NCBI RefSeq assembly: GCF_024296665.1
Contig: NZ_CP100762.1
Coordinates: 496,001 to 560,000, forward strand
DNA: 64,000 bases
Origin: Salinilacihabitans rarus
GTDB lineage: Archaea; Halobacteriota; Halobacteria; Halobacteriales; Natrialbaceae
Direction of reading: 5' to 3'
Below are positions 52,101 to 60,305 of this stretch, piece by piece. The translations under genes and the position numbers were made by a program. Every line of letters begins with the position of its first letter. The stretch's first letter is position 1. The notes under the pieces were generated by a model. The model was given only the letters and a program-made list of their open reading frames with translations. It did not search any database and was not told where the DNA came from.

Positions 52101-52971
52101 GTCACCCCGGTATGGCTATGCGCCCCAGCGCGTCGAGAGCTACGAGTTGTCGTTCGACGGCGACGACACGCCGCTGGTCGTCAACGCGAGCTGGGATACC
52201 GACCTGCTGGACGTCCTGGTCGAGATCGCCGAGCAGTCCGACTCGCTGTTCGAAGTGCGGTATAGCGACGCCAACGGCACCGAGATCCACTGGGCGCAGG
52301 CCGGCCAGCGCTCGAGCACCGAGGCACCCTCGCTCGCAAACTACTCGGTGACGAAACGGGGCGATCGCACCTTACGGGCGACCGTTCTCGGTGGGGGCCG
52401 CTCGGAGACCGAGACGATCACCGCCGACCTGGGGACGTCGATCGAACTCGAGCACACGAACCTCATCTCGGGGACTGAGACCGTCCGAGATGCCGACAGC
52501 GGCGAGAGGTTCGAATACCTTCAAGACTACACGATCCAGAACACGACCGGGACGATCACGTTCCTCGCCGACGGGAGCATCACCGACGGGCAGGAGATCG
52601 AGATTTCGTACAACTACAAGGTCTCCGGCACCTACGAGGCCGACGCCTACGACGGCGACCCGCGCTACGATCGGACGGCCACGATCTCCGGGATCACGAC
52701 CGAACGCGGCTGCGAACTTGCGGCGAAACTAATCGTCGACACAGCGGCCGACCCCCGCTGGGAGGCAGACGTCGAGATTCCGGCGAGCGCGGCCCTCGAC
52801 GGCCTCCTGGAGGCGCTCGATCTCGAGGGGGTCCCGGGCGAGGCGATGAGCGTCTACGACCTGACGGTCTCACCGGAACGCCTCTCGCTGCGGCTGGGCT
52901 CGCGGGAGCGCGTCCGGGAGACGATCGAGCAGATCCGCTCGACGGTCGAGACGGCGAGCGAGCGGGTCTGA
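49165..52971 (+). CDS. large tail-tip/receptor-binding protein with glycine-rich ALK-like domain and FN3-like domains
   Basis: The 1268-residue protein begins with a domain of about 255 residues of glycine clusters (LNGAGGGGGGHDSGGDGGYA, GGGASDIRIGGTTLDDRVAV, GAGGGGGWYGGGGGHG, GGGGGSAYID). This matches the glycine-rich domain known from ALK/LTK receptors and also found in phage adhesins. FN3-like domains follow at about 260-355 (APSDLSVDATRDTEVDLSW), 356-450 and 450-555. The C-terminal half has a hub-type region (LTPRILDGARLEPRVNDLPR) and ends in a long charged helix. It probably binds the host surface. It is the last virus gene before the CRISPR array. Confidence 0.82.
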   Translation: MAEFSKTYDTSGEYTLDLHPNATNIWVQLNGAGGGGGGHDSGGDGGYAEGYLPDSLAAGQTLTIRVGEGGKAESKSSTFNGGAGAGSADGQSARRSASGGGASDIRIGGTTLDDRVAVAGGGGGAGNAAESADTGGGGDGGGLEGNAGGDHFGSTGGGQGGTQTSGGAGEPGADDGVFGAGGAGEDVVYPDYSGAGGGGGWYGGGGGHGATTTGGGGGGSAYIDDLTSATTTTGAGSAGGSVDADGTDGSITIEWDIEVTAPSDLSVDATRDTEVDLSWTEPDPDVDGHEIYRSMSSPVDPATDTLVADLPQGTVSYTDTGINNGTTYHYLIVSYVEIDGSRSTDQSNEASGTTTLPDVDGFVLDGSVQGELLAEEFDAGLNTGQYRIRWKRSVNSTYDAANEATVPFDADPLEYVITNVLDGEKYDVGIRSETADVTGAWHTAAEITALIPASGLQGTSIGQHSVTLGWTVESNFDGSQQIWRRREDGKRDRVYDDPEDGELIATLDTVTESYTDDSDGLYPDREFTYTVRAVTQYVYADTSLTLTTASAGLAQSAAPPRGWHVELDHPSGQTLTPRILDGARLEPRVNDLPRARIPIPRDDAYALQSYEGAPMRVYRDGERQPIDELRDVVIEPGRAELVGVGGTQLERRIQRDVDQEAAHTLADDLITTETSYAAVVDAPAVDEVVDEPLQSASTGTEFAEVFSPKATTPVVFRDGGFENAQTSFLRDTQFYLSGNAGYISDPIYSMGETYTFSASGDGLESTSFSVEYTIPASEVGIAARVSADGSSPAYFRVHVVDDSDGTSLGKATFEDIGYGSSPGWFGDSTQFDDVDYTGWDGGDIPPGEYRLEVECYWDGDLIYFDAASLHDMRYYDSTDFDENGELTDGKALDKPVDYKPVTVESDDAQTVYSVTTGYLDTTWTDTSGAQAIALSNDNGRSWTEVTNATSVSTDFDALGASLRARVTFDGYEPDGVRSQSPRYGYAPQRVESYELSFDGDDTPLVVNASWDTDLLDVLVEIAEQSDSLFEVRYSDANGTEIHWAQAGQRSSTEAPSLANYSVTKRGDRTLRATVLGGGRSETETITADLGTSIELEHTNLISGTETVRDADSGERFEYLQDYTIQNTTGTITFLADGSITDGQEIEISYNYKVSGTYEADAYDGDPRYDRTATISGITTERGCELAAKLIVDTAADPRWEADVEIPASAALDGLLEALDLEGVPGEAMSVYDLTVSPERLSLRLGSRERVRETIEQIRSTVETASERV

Positions 52972-53101
52972 TCAATCGTAACAAAGCGCTACAATTGCGA
53001 ACAGTACGGCGATAGGCGAATTGGTCTACTGATTCAACCTACCAAGGCTTTCTGCTTAGTGAGACGGGCGGTCGCCTAAACCGCCTTCTGGACATTGACG
53101 G
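52972..53101. other. gap between the last virus gene and the CRISPR array
   Basis: The 130 bp are less GC-rich than the virus genes and contain an inverted repeat GGCGGTCGCCTAAACCGCC near 53067-53085. No gene, terminal repeat or attachment-site copy was seen, so this does not settle where the integrated element ends. It is the trailer side of the array. Confidence 0.5.
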
Positions 53102-54539
53102 GTTCCAATTCCGTTCTGGGTTTCTCCCTGCTGCGACCTACCGACGCGGCCGGTAGATACACCGCCAATCGCCCGTTTCAATCCCGTTCTGGGTTTTCTG
53201 ACTCCTGCGACACAGCCACAGTCACGGCGGCATCAGCTACGATTAGTTTCAATCCCGTGCTGGGTTTTCTGACTCCTGCGACTCCGCGATAAGTTCGTTG
53301 TCGGGGCCGGGAACAGCTAGTTTCAATCCCGTGCTGGGTTTTCTGACTCCTGCGACAGCCGGTCGACGAGCGGACGAACGCCTATCGACCGACCGACGCC
53401 GGCCGGTTTCAATCCCGTGCTGGGTTTTCTGACTCCTGCGACATGGACTCGCTGACCCGTTCGCGAGCACTGGAGGCTGTTTCAATCCCGTGCTGGGTTT
53501 TCTGACTCCTGCGACGGTCACCTCCGAACGGCAGGTCGAACCCCCAGATGAGTTTCAATCCCGTGCTGGGTTTTCTGACTCCTGCGACCGCCTCGGCGTC
53601 GCTCTCGTCTTTCACGAGGCCGGCGTTTCAATCCCGTGCTGGGTTTTCTGACTCCTGCGACATCGTCGGGACGTCGTTGGTGGCGACGGTCTGGCGTTTC
53701 AATCCCGTGCTGGGTTTTCTGACTCCTGCGACAATCAGTGACCACGATCGTCTCGGTCAACTCCGACAGGTTTCAATCCCGTGCTGGGTTTTCTGACTCC
53801 TGCGACCTCGCGGATGACTTCCGCGAGCATCCCGACAAGATCGTTTCAATCCCGTGCTGGGTTTTCTGACTCCTGCGACTTCGGCGGACGTGGGCGACCG
53901 ACTGTTACTATAGTCTGTTTCAATCCCGTGCTGGGTTTTCTGACTCCTGCGACGGACTCACACGGGCGCTCCTCGCCGTTTTGGTGTGGGTTTCAATCCC
54001 GTGCTGGGTTTTCTGACTCCTGCGACGAGTGGGGCCACGACGAGACCGAGTTACTCGACCGGTTTCAATCCCGTGCTGGGTTTTCTGACTCCTGCGACAC
54101 GAGGATGTTAACCGAGTCGCATTCGACCTCGAACTGTTTCAATCCCGTGCTGGGTTTTCTGACTCCTGCGACTTCGACACTGAGCAGCGCGACGATGACG
54201 GCAACTTCGTTTCAATCCCGTGCTGGGTTTTCTGACTCCTGCGACCGCGATTGTCGTCGCCGCTCTGATTATAGGAGAGTTGTTTCAATCCCGTGCTGGG
54301 TTTTCTGACTCCTGCGACACACGCGGCTCCCGGCGGTCGACGAGCCGGACGAGCTGTTTCAATCCCGTGCTGGGTTTTCTGACTCCTGCGACTACATCGG
54401 TTGCATTGATCCCGGTGAATCTTAATGGTGTTTCAATCCCGTGCTGGGTTTTCTGACTCCTGCGACAATCGTGCCGGACAGTGACGAACCGTTTGTTGAC
54501 GAGTTTCAATCCCGTGCTGGGTTTTCTGACTCCTGCGAC
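53102..54539 (-). CRISPR. CRISPR array, 20 repeats and 19 spacers, transcribed leftward
   Basis: The 37-bp repeat begins GTTTCAATCCCGTGCTGGG and ends GACTCCTGCGAC on the plus strand; read on the minus strand it ends in ATTGAAAC, the usual crRNA 5' handle. Eighteen repeats are identical. The two leftmost (53102-53137 and 53175-53211) are degenerate, the first strongly, so the trailer is on the left and the leader on the right, at 54540. Spacers are 34-37 nt except one of 49 nt at 53357-53405. I found no spacer that matches the provirus by eye. The repeat type and cas genes indicate type I-D. Confidence 0.97.
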
Positions 54540-54650
54540 TGGGGGTCGAAATACGTCTATGCAAACTATAAACGTCTATCATCACATCATTTTCGGCTAG
54601 CAGTTCGTGGACCGGGGCTGTACACAGGGTTCAAAAAGGTTGACGAAGAG
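54540..54650 (-). promoter_or_regulatory. CRISPR leader with promoter
   Basis: The leader is at most 111 bp, from the first repeat to the csa3 stop. It is AT-richer than its surroundings. Read on the minus strand, CGTTTATAGTTTGC (54561-54574) holds a TATA box centred about 27 bp before the first repeat, so the precursor RNA would start almost at the repeat. No long conserved leader is possible, because csa3 begins immediately beyond. Confidence 0.65.
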
Positions 54651-55301
54651 TTATTCTCGAGTAACCTCCGAGAGCAACCACCCCGTCGGTGTTACCTCGA
54701 CGTACTTTGCTCGCCCACTGTTTTGAGTCGTGACCAGACCGTCGTCCTCGAGGACGGCGACGTGCCGGGCAATCGTACTCGAGTCGTGATCAGTTTTACT
54801 GGTGAGTTCAGAGATCGATAGCTGTTGATCAGCCATCGCGAGCGCCCGTAACGTCGGACGTGCATGCTCAGGAATTGTTGCGGTAAGGTGGGGAAGCTCA
54901 ATCTCCGCCACCTGTTGGTCGATATCGGTGTACTGGAACGCCTGTTCGATACGGTGAGCATACATCGTGGCAGCCATCGAGAGCGGAAGGAACACCTCGC
55001 GTGCTCCACCGCCGAAATTGACGATCACCGAACCGTCGGCGTCGTCAATGATCGCACCACACTGTTGCACCGCGTCGGGAACGTCGCTCGTATCGATGCG
55101 CTCAACTGCAACCTTCACGCCCGGCGTGATCTTCTGGAGCGTCTCTCGCACATGATCGACCGCAGCCATTGCACGATCGTCTTCACGCTCCGTTTCGGGC
55201 CGCAACAGTCGAACGACGTCGCCGTCCTCAAGTCCGTTACGCAACACTGGTCGCGTAACCCGCGTCTCGTCAAACCCCAGCGTCGACACGTACGTCCGCA
55301 T
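54651..55301 (-). CDS. csa3: Csa3-type CARF/winged-helix regulator
   Basis: The 216-residue protein has an N-terminal CARF-type Rossmann domain with VIVNFGGGAREVFLPLSMAATMYAH at about 90-115, the loop that binds cyclic oligonucleotides in Csa3 proteins. The C-terminal winged helix runs RPTLRALAMADQQLSISELTSK to DSSTIARHVAVLEDDGLVTT. Csa3 proteins control adaptation and array expression in archaeal type I systems. It is transcribed towards the leader, so readthrough could enter the array. A TATA box (CGACTAAAGGT read on plus, 55323-55333) lies about 27 bp upstream of its ATG. Confidence 0.85.
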   Translation of the reverse strand: MRTYVSTLGFDETRVTRPVLRNGLEDGDVVRLLRPETEREDDRAMAAVDHVRETLQKITPGVKVAVERIDTSDVPDAVQQCGAIIDDADGSVIVNFGGGAREVFLPLSMAATMYAHRIEQAFQYTDIDQQVAEIELPHLTATIPEHARPTLRALAMADQQLSISELTSKTDHDSSTIARHVAVLEDDGLVTTQNSGRAKYVEVTPTGWLLSEVTRE

Positions 55302-55478
55302 TGCTGAATTCGTCGTGGAGAGCGACTAAAGGTGTACCGACAGGTCGACGGTCAGCGACTCGGTCCGTCGGTGTCCCTCACTTCGTCGCGGTGCAACTGA
55401 CCGGTACTAGTCTCATCGCTGTACAAGAAATATCTAATCTCCGATATCTTTATCACCTCCCGGTCGGTAGAGAGTGCC
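55302..55478. promoter_or_regulatory. divergent promoter region of csa3 and cas6
   Basis: The 177-bp region holds two TATA boxes: the csa3 one at 55323-55333 (minus) and ATATCTTTATC at 55444-55454 (plus), about 30 bp before the GTG of cas6. Both suggest leaderless transcripts. A loose inverted repeat ACCGAC ... GTCGGT spans 55337-55373 and is a candidate binding site for the regulator. No gene lies here. Confidence 0.55.
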
Positions 55479-56348
55479 GTGTCATCGCAGCACGCCCGAC
55501 CGCAAACAGCACTCCGGCGCGTCGACTTGACGCTTCGAGCCGAGTCGACGTTTCCAGTGCCATACTCCGACGGCTACTCGGTGTATGGTGCCTTGCTCGA
55601 TGCCCTCGATTCGGTTGACGCCGACGTGAGCCAGCGCGTCCACGACGCGCCTCTGGGGAGTGTCCACAGCAGTGGGCTACTCGGTCCATTCGGGAACAGC
55701 AACCGTCCCTATCACAAGTCTGTCCGGAACGGTGAGCAATACCGGCTCTCGCTCGGCATCGTCGACCCGTCGGATGTCGAAATCTTCCAGGCGCTTGTCA
55801 ACGCCGTCGTCCTCGAGGGTAACTCGCTCGAACTTTCCCACGGGTTGCTCCACGTCGAGACCTTCGAAAGCGAGAACGAGACCCACGAGGAGATCCTTGG
55901 ACGTGCATCACGCGTGGACGATCCGACGCTCGAAATGCGGTTCCAGACGCCGACCTGCATCGAGGAAGCCGGCGACGTGACGACGATGTTCCCGCATCGG
56001 ATTCCAGTGTTTACCTCGCTACTCGGAAAGTGGAACCGGACCGCACCCGAGGAACTCGAGTTGGATCTCTCACAGGAGGAGATTGCCGGAAACGTGCTTG
56101 AGAAACCCGATCCTGATCGCTACGACACCCACTCGGTACTGGTGAGTCGCGGTGAAACCGACGATAGGGAGACCCGAAGCATCATGAAGCAAGGGTTCAC
56201 CGGCCTGTGTGAGTACGAGTTCAAGGACGCGAGTGAGGCGGTAGAGAACGCCGTAACGACGCTTGCGCTGTTCGGGAAGTACTCAGGTGTTGGAAGTGCC
56301 GTCGCGCGAGGGTGTGGAGACGTGGAGGTGACTATCTCCGATGACTGA
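55479..56348 (+). CDS. cas6: Cas6 crRNA-processing endoribonuclease
   Basis: The 289-residue protein has the tandem RAMP-type layout of Cas6. The N-terminal half starts LRRVDLTLRAESTFPVPYSD. The C-terminal glycine-rich loop FGKYSGVGSAVARGCGDVEV (about 265-284) is the family signature. Cas6 cuts the repeat RNA to leave the 8-nt AUUGAAAC handle, which fits the repeat end seen here. The gene starts the cas operon from a leaderless GTG and overlaps cas10d by 8 bp. A histidine for catalysis may be in PYHKSVRNG or elsewhere; I cannot fix it. Confidence 0.88.
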   Translation: MSSQHARPQTALRRVDLTLRAESTFPVPYSDGYSVYGALLDALDSVDADVSQRVHDAPLGSVHSSGLLGPFGNSNRPYHKSVRNGEQYRLSLGIVDPSDVEIFQALVNAVVLEGNSLELSHGLLHVETFESENETHEEILGRASRVDDPTLEMRFQTPTCIEEAGDVTTMFPHRIPVFTSLLGKWNRTAPEELELDLSQEEIAGNVLEKPDPDRYDTHSVLVSRGETDDRETRSIMKQGFTGLCEYEFKDASEAVENAVTTLALFGKYSGVGSAVARGCGDVEVTISDD

Positions 56349-58869
56349 CGACCGCTCGGACGAGGACGTCCTCGATTCAATCCTCGGAAATCTCCGTCCA
56401 CAGTCGGGCGGCGGGACCGAAGTCGAGCGATCGGTGGAGGAGACGGTGCTGGAAGACTTCCGGACATCCGTCGATCCTAGAATCGTCGACACTGGGTGGG
56501 GATTCGAGGCTGCGAAGAGTGTTGAGTTGGGGAAAACGGACCAGTCATTACTCAACCATGTCAGGAACGGTGTATTCGTACTCGCACAGTTGAATGAGGC
56601 CGCCCGATCGCTCGGCGGATACACACTTGACGAAGCAGATCTGCGAGCTACGATCGCATTGTTCACGATCCACGATATCCACAAGCTCAATTCCGAGCGT
56701 GACGTGGACCCCGAATCCCGGTTCGACATTTCGGCTAAGGAAGTGCAACAGTACGTCGAAGCGTTTGGACTCGACGACTTTGCGCCGGAATTGACTACCA
56801 AGGATTTCCGATCATGTGCGATCGACCACCATGACGACTGGACGGCCAACTACGACCAGACGACGCGCCGGTTCGACGATCTGCGTCCGTTCGTACGAGT
56901 TGCGGACGCATTTGCATCGTGTGACACACCCGAAGCAGCAACGACTAAATCTGTCCAGACAGCGATCAACCGCGCCTATCTCAAATCGGAATTTGAACTC
57001 CGCTGCCACGTCATCGATGACGTGAAAGGGGTCTTGACGAATCTCCTGAACGCGGCGGTCTCCGAACGCTTGGGCGCGTTCGACTATCAGCCGGTGGCGA
57101 TCTATCAGGACGGATGCGTCTACCTCGCGCCAGAAGATGTGAATCGGCCAGAGGTAGATCAAACACTGGTCGATGAAATTTTAGAGCAACTTCAAGAAAA
57201 TACACAGAAATCACATTCCGCATTCGCGTCTGCAAGCGAACTTAGGTCGAATCTGTCTACCCGATATGCGAAGGATTTCTACGGGATCAATGATCAAGAT
57301 TTCTTCTACGCTGGTGCAGAAACCGTGCTTGCTGCGGTAGCTCAAAAATCTGTTTCGGACGCAAATCCAGATGAAGAGCCCACCGAAAACATGGTAGAGA
57401 CGATGGAGAGTCTTGAGGAATATATCCCACTAAATATTGAACGCACGCGTAGGCCAGTCGGAATAGCAAGATTCGTATATACCGTACGGCGTGCGTTCGT
57501 CGATCCACTGATTGAAGATAATGCAGATTCTCAACTGAAAGAAACATGTAAGATATTATCCATCTCTGATGAAGTTCTTGAGGGGTTGCTGAAAGCATCT
57601 GAAGAGGATGATAATGATAAGTCAGACTTCTCTTTGACTGCCGGAGGAAGATGGGACTATGCTTACGGAATTGGACAAGCTCTGCTCAACGAAGATTTGA
57701 CCGATCCAGTTAAATTGAAAGAACGAGCCAATTCAGGTCTCAGTCGGCGTGCTGAAAATTGGGCCGAGATCGTCGAAGACTTCCATGCCGGAAATCTACG
57801 CGAAGAACTCGCAGCGTACCTATCTGACGTGGTATCTATCGATGGATGTCCAATCGCTGTAGGCAGCGAGACCCTCAGTGACCCATTCGAGGAATATCAT
57901 AATACCCGGCGGGGGAAAACGTGTGTGCTTTGCAACCGTGGTACAACGAGTACGCGAAAGGCCGATATCGAGACCCCTAAGTCACTAACAACACTCAAAG
58001 CGGGGTATTCCAATCATGTGCCAGTGGATGCCGGCAAACCCGACAATCTGCTCACTTGTATTCCATGTCAGATAGAACTCTCGTTACGGGAAACCGGTGC
58101 ATCTCAAAGAGAAGAGGGTCGACTCTTTGTTCACCTGATCCCTGATTACTTCTACACACCGCTATCGTGGCGTAGCTACAGCGACGTCATGAGCGAATTT
58201 ACTGGGGAGAGCCAAATCGAACTCGGACGGCTGGCGGAAGCAATACTGTGGCTGACGGACGACCCTGAGGCGGCGAACGTTGAGGGATTCGAGAACGCGC
58301 TCTTCGATGAGGAAAGCGGTCGTCCGATGGTTGAAACGCTCGATCAGGGATTTAATCCGGGAACGCAGTACGGTGCTCGCACTCTCGGGTACTACAAACC
58401 GCAAGACAACGAGGCGGAATTCCAGTTCTTCGGTGTGTATGTTGCCCTTGCTGTCGCAGCATACGCCGGTCTTCGAGTATATGTCTCGGAGTCTCCGATC
58501 CCCGACATCAGGGGTCGAGACTTCCAGACGTACGCTCGCGTTGGGGCCGGGTTTACACAGGTCCATGATTTCTACAGCACAGAAATACCACTGTCGCGAG
58601 TTGAATCCCGATTGCGAGCTGCGTCAGCACTTGTCAAATTAGGGTATGGAGCGATGGATAGTAACAATAAAAAGCGAAACGACGCGCTGTTCGCGAAGTT
58701 CCTCCGGGTAACGCGGAATCAGCTGCTCCCCGGATCACACCTGCTCAAGCGCATCGCGCAGGCCGATGATGGCAGTGACGCTCGCTATCTGCTGGAGGAA
58801 GCACGGGTGCTCGATCAGGAAACTGGTATAGATTCGACAACTAACACCACCAAAATACACGACAAATGA
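56341..58869 (+). CDS. cas10d: Cas10d (Csc3), type I-D large subunit with HD domain
   Basis: The 842-residue protein carries an HD-nuclease-type N-terminal domain with FTIHDIHKLN (about 108-117) and AIDHHDDW near 160. A zinc finger of two Cys pairs follows at about 529 (CVLCN) and 573 (CIPC). The C-terminal part is Cas10-like but lacks a GGDD polymerase signature. In type I-D the HD domain sits on Cas10d instead of Cas3. The last bases overlap the next small gene by ATGA. GC content falls in the middle (57.1-58.2 kb), as in other parts of this locus. Confidence 0.88.
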   Translation: MTDDRSDEDVLDSILGNLRPQSGGGTEVERSVEETVLEDFRTSVDPRIVDTGWGFEAAKSVELGKTDQSLLNHVRNGVFVLAQLNEAARSLGGYTLDEADLRATIALFTIHDIHKLNSERDVDPESRFDISAKEVQQYVEAFGLDDFAPELTTKDFRSCAIDHHDDWTANYDQTTRRFDDLRPFVRVADAFASCDTPEAATTKSVQTAINRAYLKSEFELRCHVIDDVKGVLTNLLNAAVSERLGAFDYQPVAIYQDGCVYLAPEDVNRPEVDQTLVDEILEQLQENTQKSHSAFASASELRSNLSTRYAKDFYGINDQDFFYAGAETVLAAVAQKSVSDANPDEEPTENMVETMESLEEYIPLNIERTRRPVGIARFVYTVRRAFVDPLIEDNADSQLKETCKILSISDEVLEGLLKASEEDDNDKSDFSLTAGGRWDYAYGIGQALLNEDLTDPVKLKERANSGLSRRAENWAEIVEDFHAGNLREELAAYLSDVVSIDGCPIAVGSETLSDPFEEYHNTRRGKTCVLCNRGTTSTRKADIETPKSLTTLKAGYSNHVPVDAGKPDNLLTCIPCQIELSLRETGASQREEGRLFVHLIPDYFYTPLSWRSYSDVMSEFTGESQIELGRLAEAILWLTDDPEAANVEGFENALFDEESGRPMVETLDQGFNPGTQYGARTLGYYKPQDNEAEFQFFGVYVALAVAAYAGLRVYVSESPIPDIRGRDFQTYARVGAGFTQVHDFYSTEIPLSRVESRLRAASALVKLGYGAMDSNNKKRNDALFAKFLRVTRNQLLPGSHLLKRIAQADDGSDARYLLEEARVLDQETGIDSTTNTTKIHDK

Positions 58870-59306
58870 AAGAGACAAGCGATACAATTGCAGAACTCGC
58901 AGCGCGTTCGTTCGACGTGATACGGCCCGCGCCGGGAAACGACAAACCGTACGCGATCGAACGTGTATTCCGCGAGAGCGTCAAGGCAGTCAAAGAGTTC
59001 GGACCGCTTGAAATTTCCCGACAGGACGCGATCGATGCAGTTGCCGGTCGAGTCGGGAAAGTTCCCGAACGAAGTGAACAGGTCTATCGCGTCCCATACG
59101 AAGACAGTGATGTCGGTGGCGCTTACAATGAGCGCGTCGAACGATATGCCGAATTCTTCGTCGATGAGGTCCTAATCGGGATGTTCGACGGCAAGCCGTC
59201 GCGGTTGAAGCGCCGGGCGAACAATCTCGCAGACGGGTTCTACGCGGCGACGCTCCGGCTGCAGCGCGAACAGTTCGAAAACGACTCCGCAAATACCGAC
59301 AACTAA
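58866..59306 (+). CDS. small subunit, Cas11d-like, encoded as a separate gene
   Basis: The 146-residue, helical protein (IAELAARSFDVIRPAPGNDK at the start; RLKRRANNLADGFYAATLRL near 120) sits between cas10d and csc2 and overlaps both by ATGA or TAATG. Its helical size matches the small (Cas11) subunit or the C-terminal helical domain of longer Cas10d proteins. In characterised I-D systems this subunit arises from an internal start inside cas10d. Here the reading frame is independent. The assignment is by position, size and helix content. Confidence 0.65.
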   Translation: MKETSDTIAELAARSFDVIRPAPGNDKPYAIERVFRESVKAVKEFGPLEISRQDAIDAVAGRVGKVPERSEQVYRVPYEDSDVGGAYNERVERYAEFFVDEVLIGMFDGKPSRLKRRANNLADGFYAATLRLQREQFENDSANTDN

Positions 59307-60301
59307 TGATCGACCAAGACACCTATCCCGAACTTGAACCTGGTACTGTTCCCGCAGACGAGATGACGCTCCGTCCTCGGAGCAATTTCGTTAATCTACT
59401 CGTCCTTCGTGAACTCGAGAGTCATGCAGTTTTCACGACCAATGGAGAGGACGCTGACATCGCAACTGTTCCCCTCGGTACCACTAATGGACCTCAGGAC
59501 TACGCTCCCGGTCTCATGTTCATGCGAAAACAGACCGGGAGCGACCGACGCTTCGGGAAAGCCCTACAGCGCGACCTCGACCTCTTCGATGATGACGAAG
59601 ACGAGTGTACGATGCAAGTTAACGAGATGTGTCAAGACTGCATTGAGTGCATCCTCTATGGAAGCGCCGCGAGTAACAATGAAGGGAACGACATTTCGAT
59701 CACTTCGCGGGTCATGTACGACACGGCCTACTCATTACGCGACGCGAGCGTCGTAATTGACGAGAAGTTCCAGAATGCGCCCGGTGACGATTTCGCCAAA
59801 TCCGCGGAGGCAACGATCCGGGAACCCGACTTCTTCGAGCCCGGAACGATGTTTCCCAGCGTCGTGACGCTTCGAGACGCGACTCCAGCAGAGGTCGCGT
59901 TCGTACTCGGAATTACTGCCAAGAACAAACGCTATGGAGCGACAACGTCCCGACTCGGACGAGTCAATAACCGAATTCTCGGCATGTATGTTGGGAGCGA
60001 AGAAGGGCCAGCGAACCTAGAGTTGACGCGAGAAGCGATCTCGCGGTTGCGAGACGATGAACGGACCGATTACGATTCGGTTACTGACGTGGTGATGGCC
60101 GAAACACTCGATCCGTCACGCACCGCAGATCACGTTCAGGCCGCGTTTGAGGGCGCTATCGACGCCGATGGCTTAGACCTAGAACGAGTGTCCGATGGAA
60201 CGGTCGCCGAGATTCTCGATAAGGCGACGAGCGAGGAGCTCGGCGACTTGCTGGCAGAGCAGCGAGAACACTCGAGGACATTCCTCGATCAGGCGGAGTA
60301 A
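59306..60301 (+). CDS. csc2: Csc2 (Cas7d), type I-D backbone subunit
   Basis: The 331-residue protein matches Csc2 with RPRSNFVNLLVLRELESHAV near the start, an insert containing MCQDCIECILYGSAAS (about 106-121) with Cys pairs, and EVAFVLGITAKNKRYGATTSRLGRVNNRI near 195. Csc2 subunits form the filament along the crRNA. The ATG overlaps the preceding TAA. A C-terminal extension of acidic helices (about 240-331) follows the RAMP core. Confidence 0.88.
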   Translation: MIDQDTYPELEPGTVPADEMTLRPRSNFVNLLVLRELESHAVFTTNGEDADIATVPLGTTNGPQDYAPGLMFMRKQTGSDRRFGKALQRDLDLFDDDEDECTMQVNEMCQDCIECILYGSAASNNEGNDISITSRVMYDTAYSLRDASVVIDEKFQNAPGDDFAKSAEATIREPDFFEPGTMFPSVVTLRDATPAEVAFVLGITAKNKRYGATTSRLGRVNNRILGMYVGSEEGPANLELTREAISRLRDDERTDYDSVTDVVMAETLDPSRTADHVQAAFEGAIDADGLDLERVSDGTVAEILDKATSEELGDLLAEQREHSRTFLDQAE

Positions 60302-60305
60302 AGGC

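Larger units (their letters stand above)
25551..52971. mobile_element. integrated tailed-virus genome (haloarchaeal siphovirus-type provirus), right boundary not certain
   Basis: A tightly packed set of mostly plus-strand genes holds small regulators at the left and a full head-and-tail cassette at the right: terminase subunits, portal, protease, capsid, connectors, tail tube, chaperone, tape measure and tail tip in the canonical order. The left edge coincides with a truncated permease gene. I see no integrase, DNA polymerase or lysis gene, and no duplicated attachment site could be read by eye. The last recognisable virus gene ends at 52971; the CRISPR locus follows after 130 bp. Confidence 0.8.

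Noticed and set aside
52972-53101. tRNA gene or attachment site at the right end of the virus genes
   Set aside because: No cloverleaf or copy of the left border was found in these 130 bp.
53138-54502. Self-targeting spacer against the adjacent provirus
   Set aside because: I compared translated spacers with the provirus genes by eye and found no match. A proper alignment search could still find a diverged protospacer.
53095-54509. Several frames of 60-175 codons across the CRISPR array
   Set aside because: Their translations are the repeat sequence over and over (FNPVLGFLTPAT, FQSRAGFSDSCD). They are not proteins.
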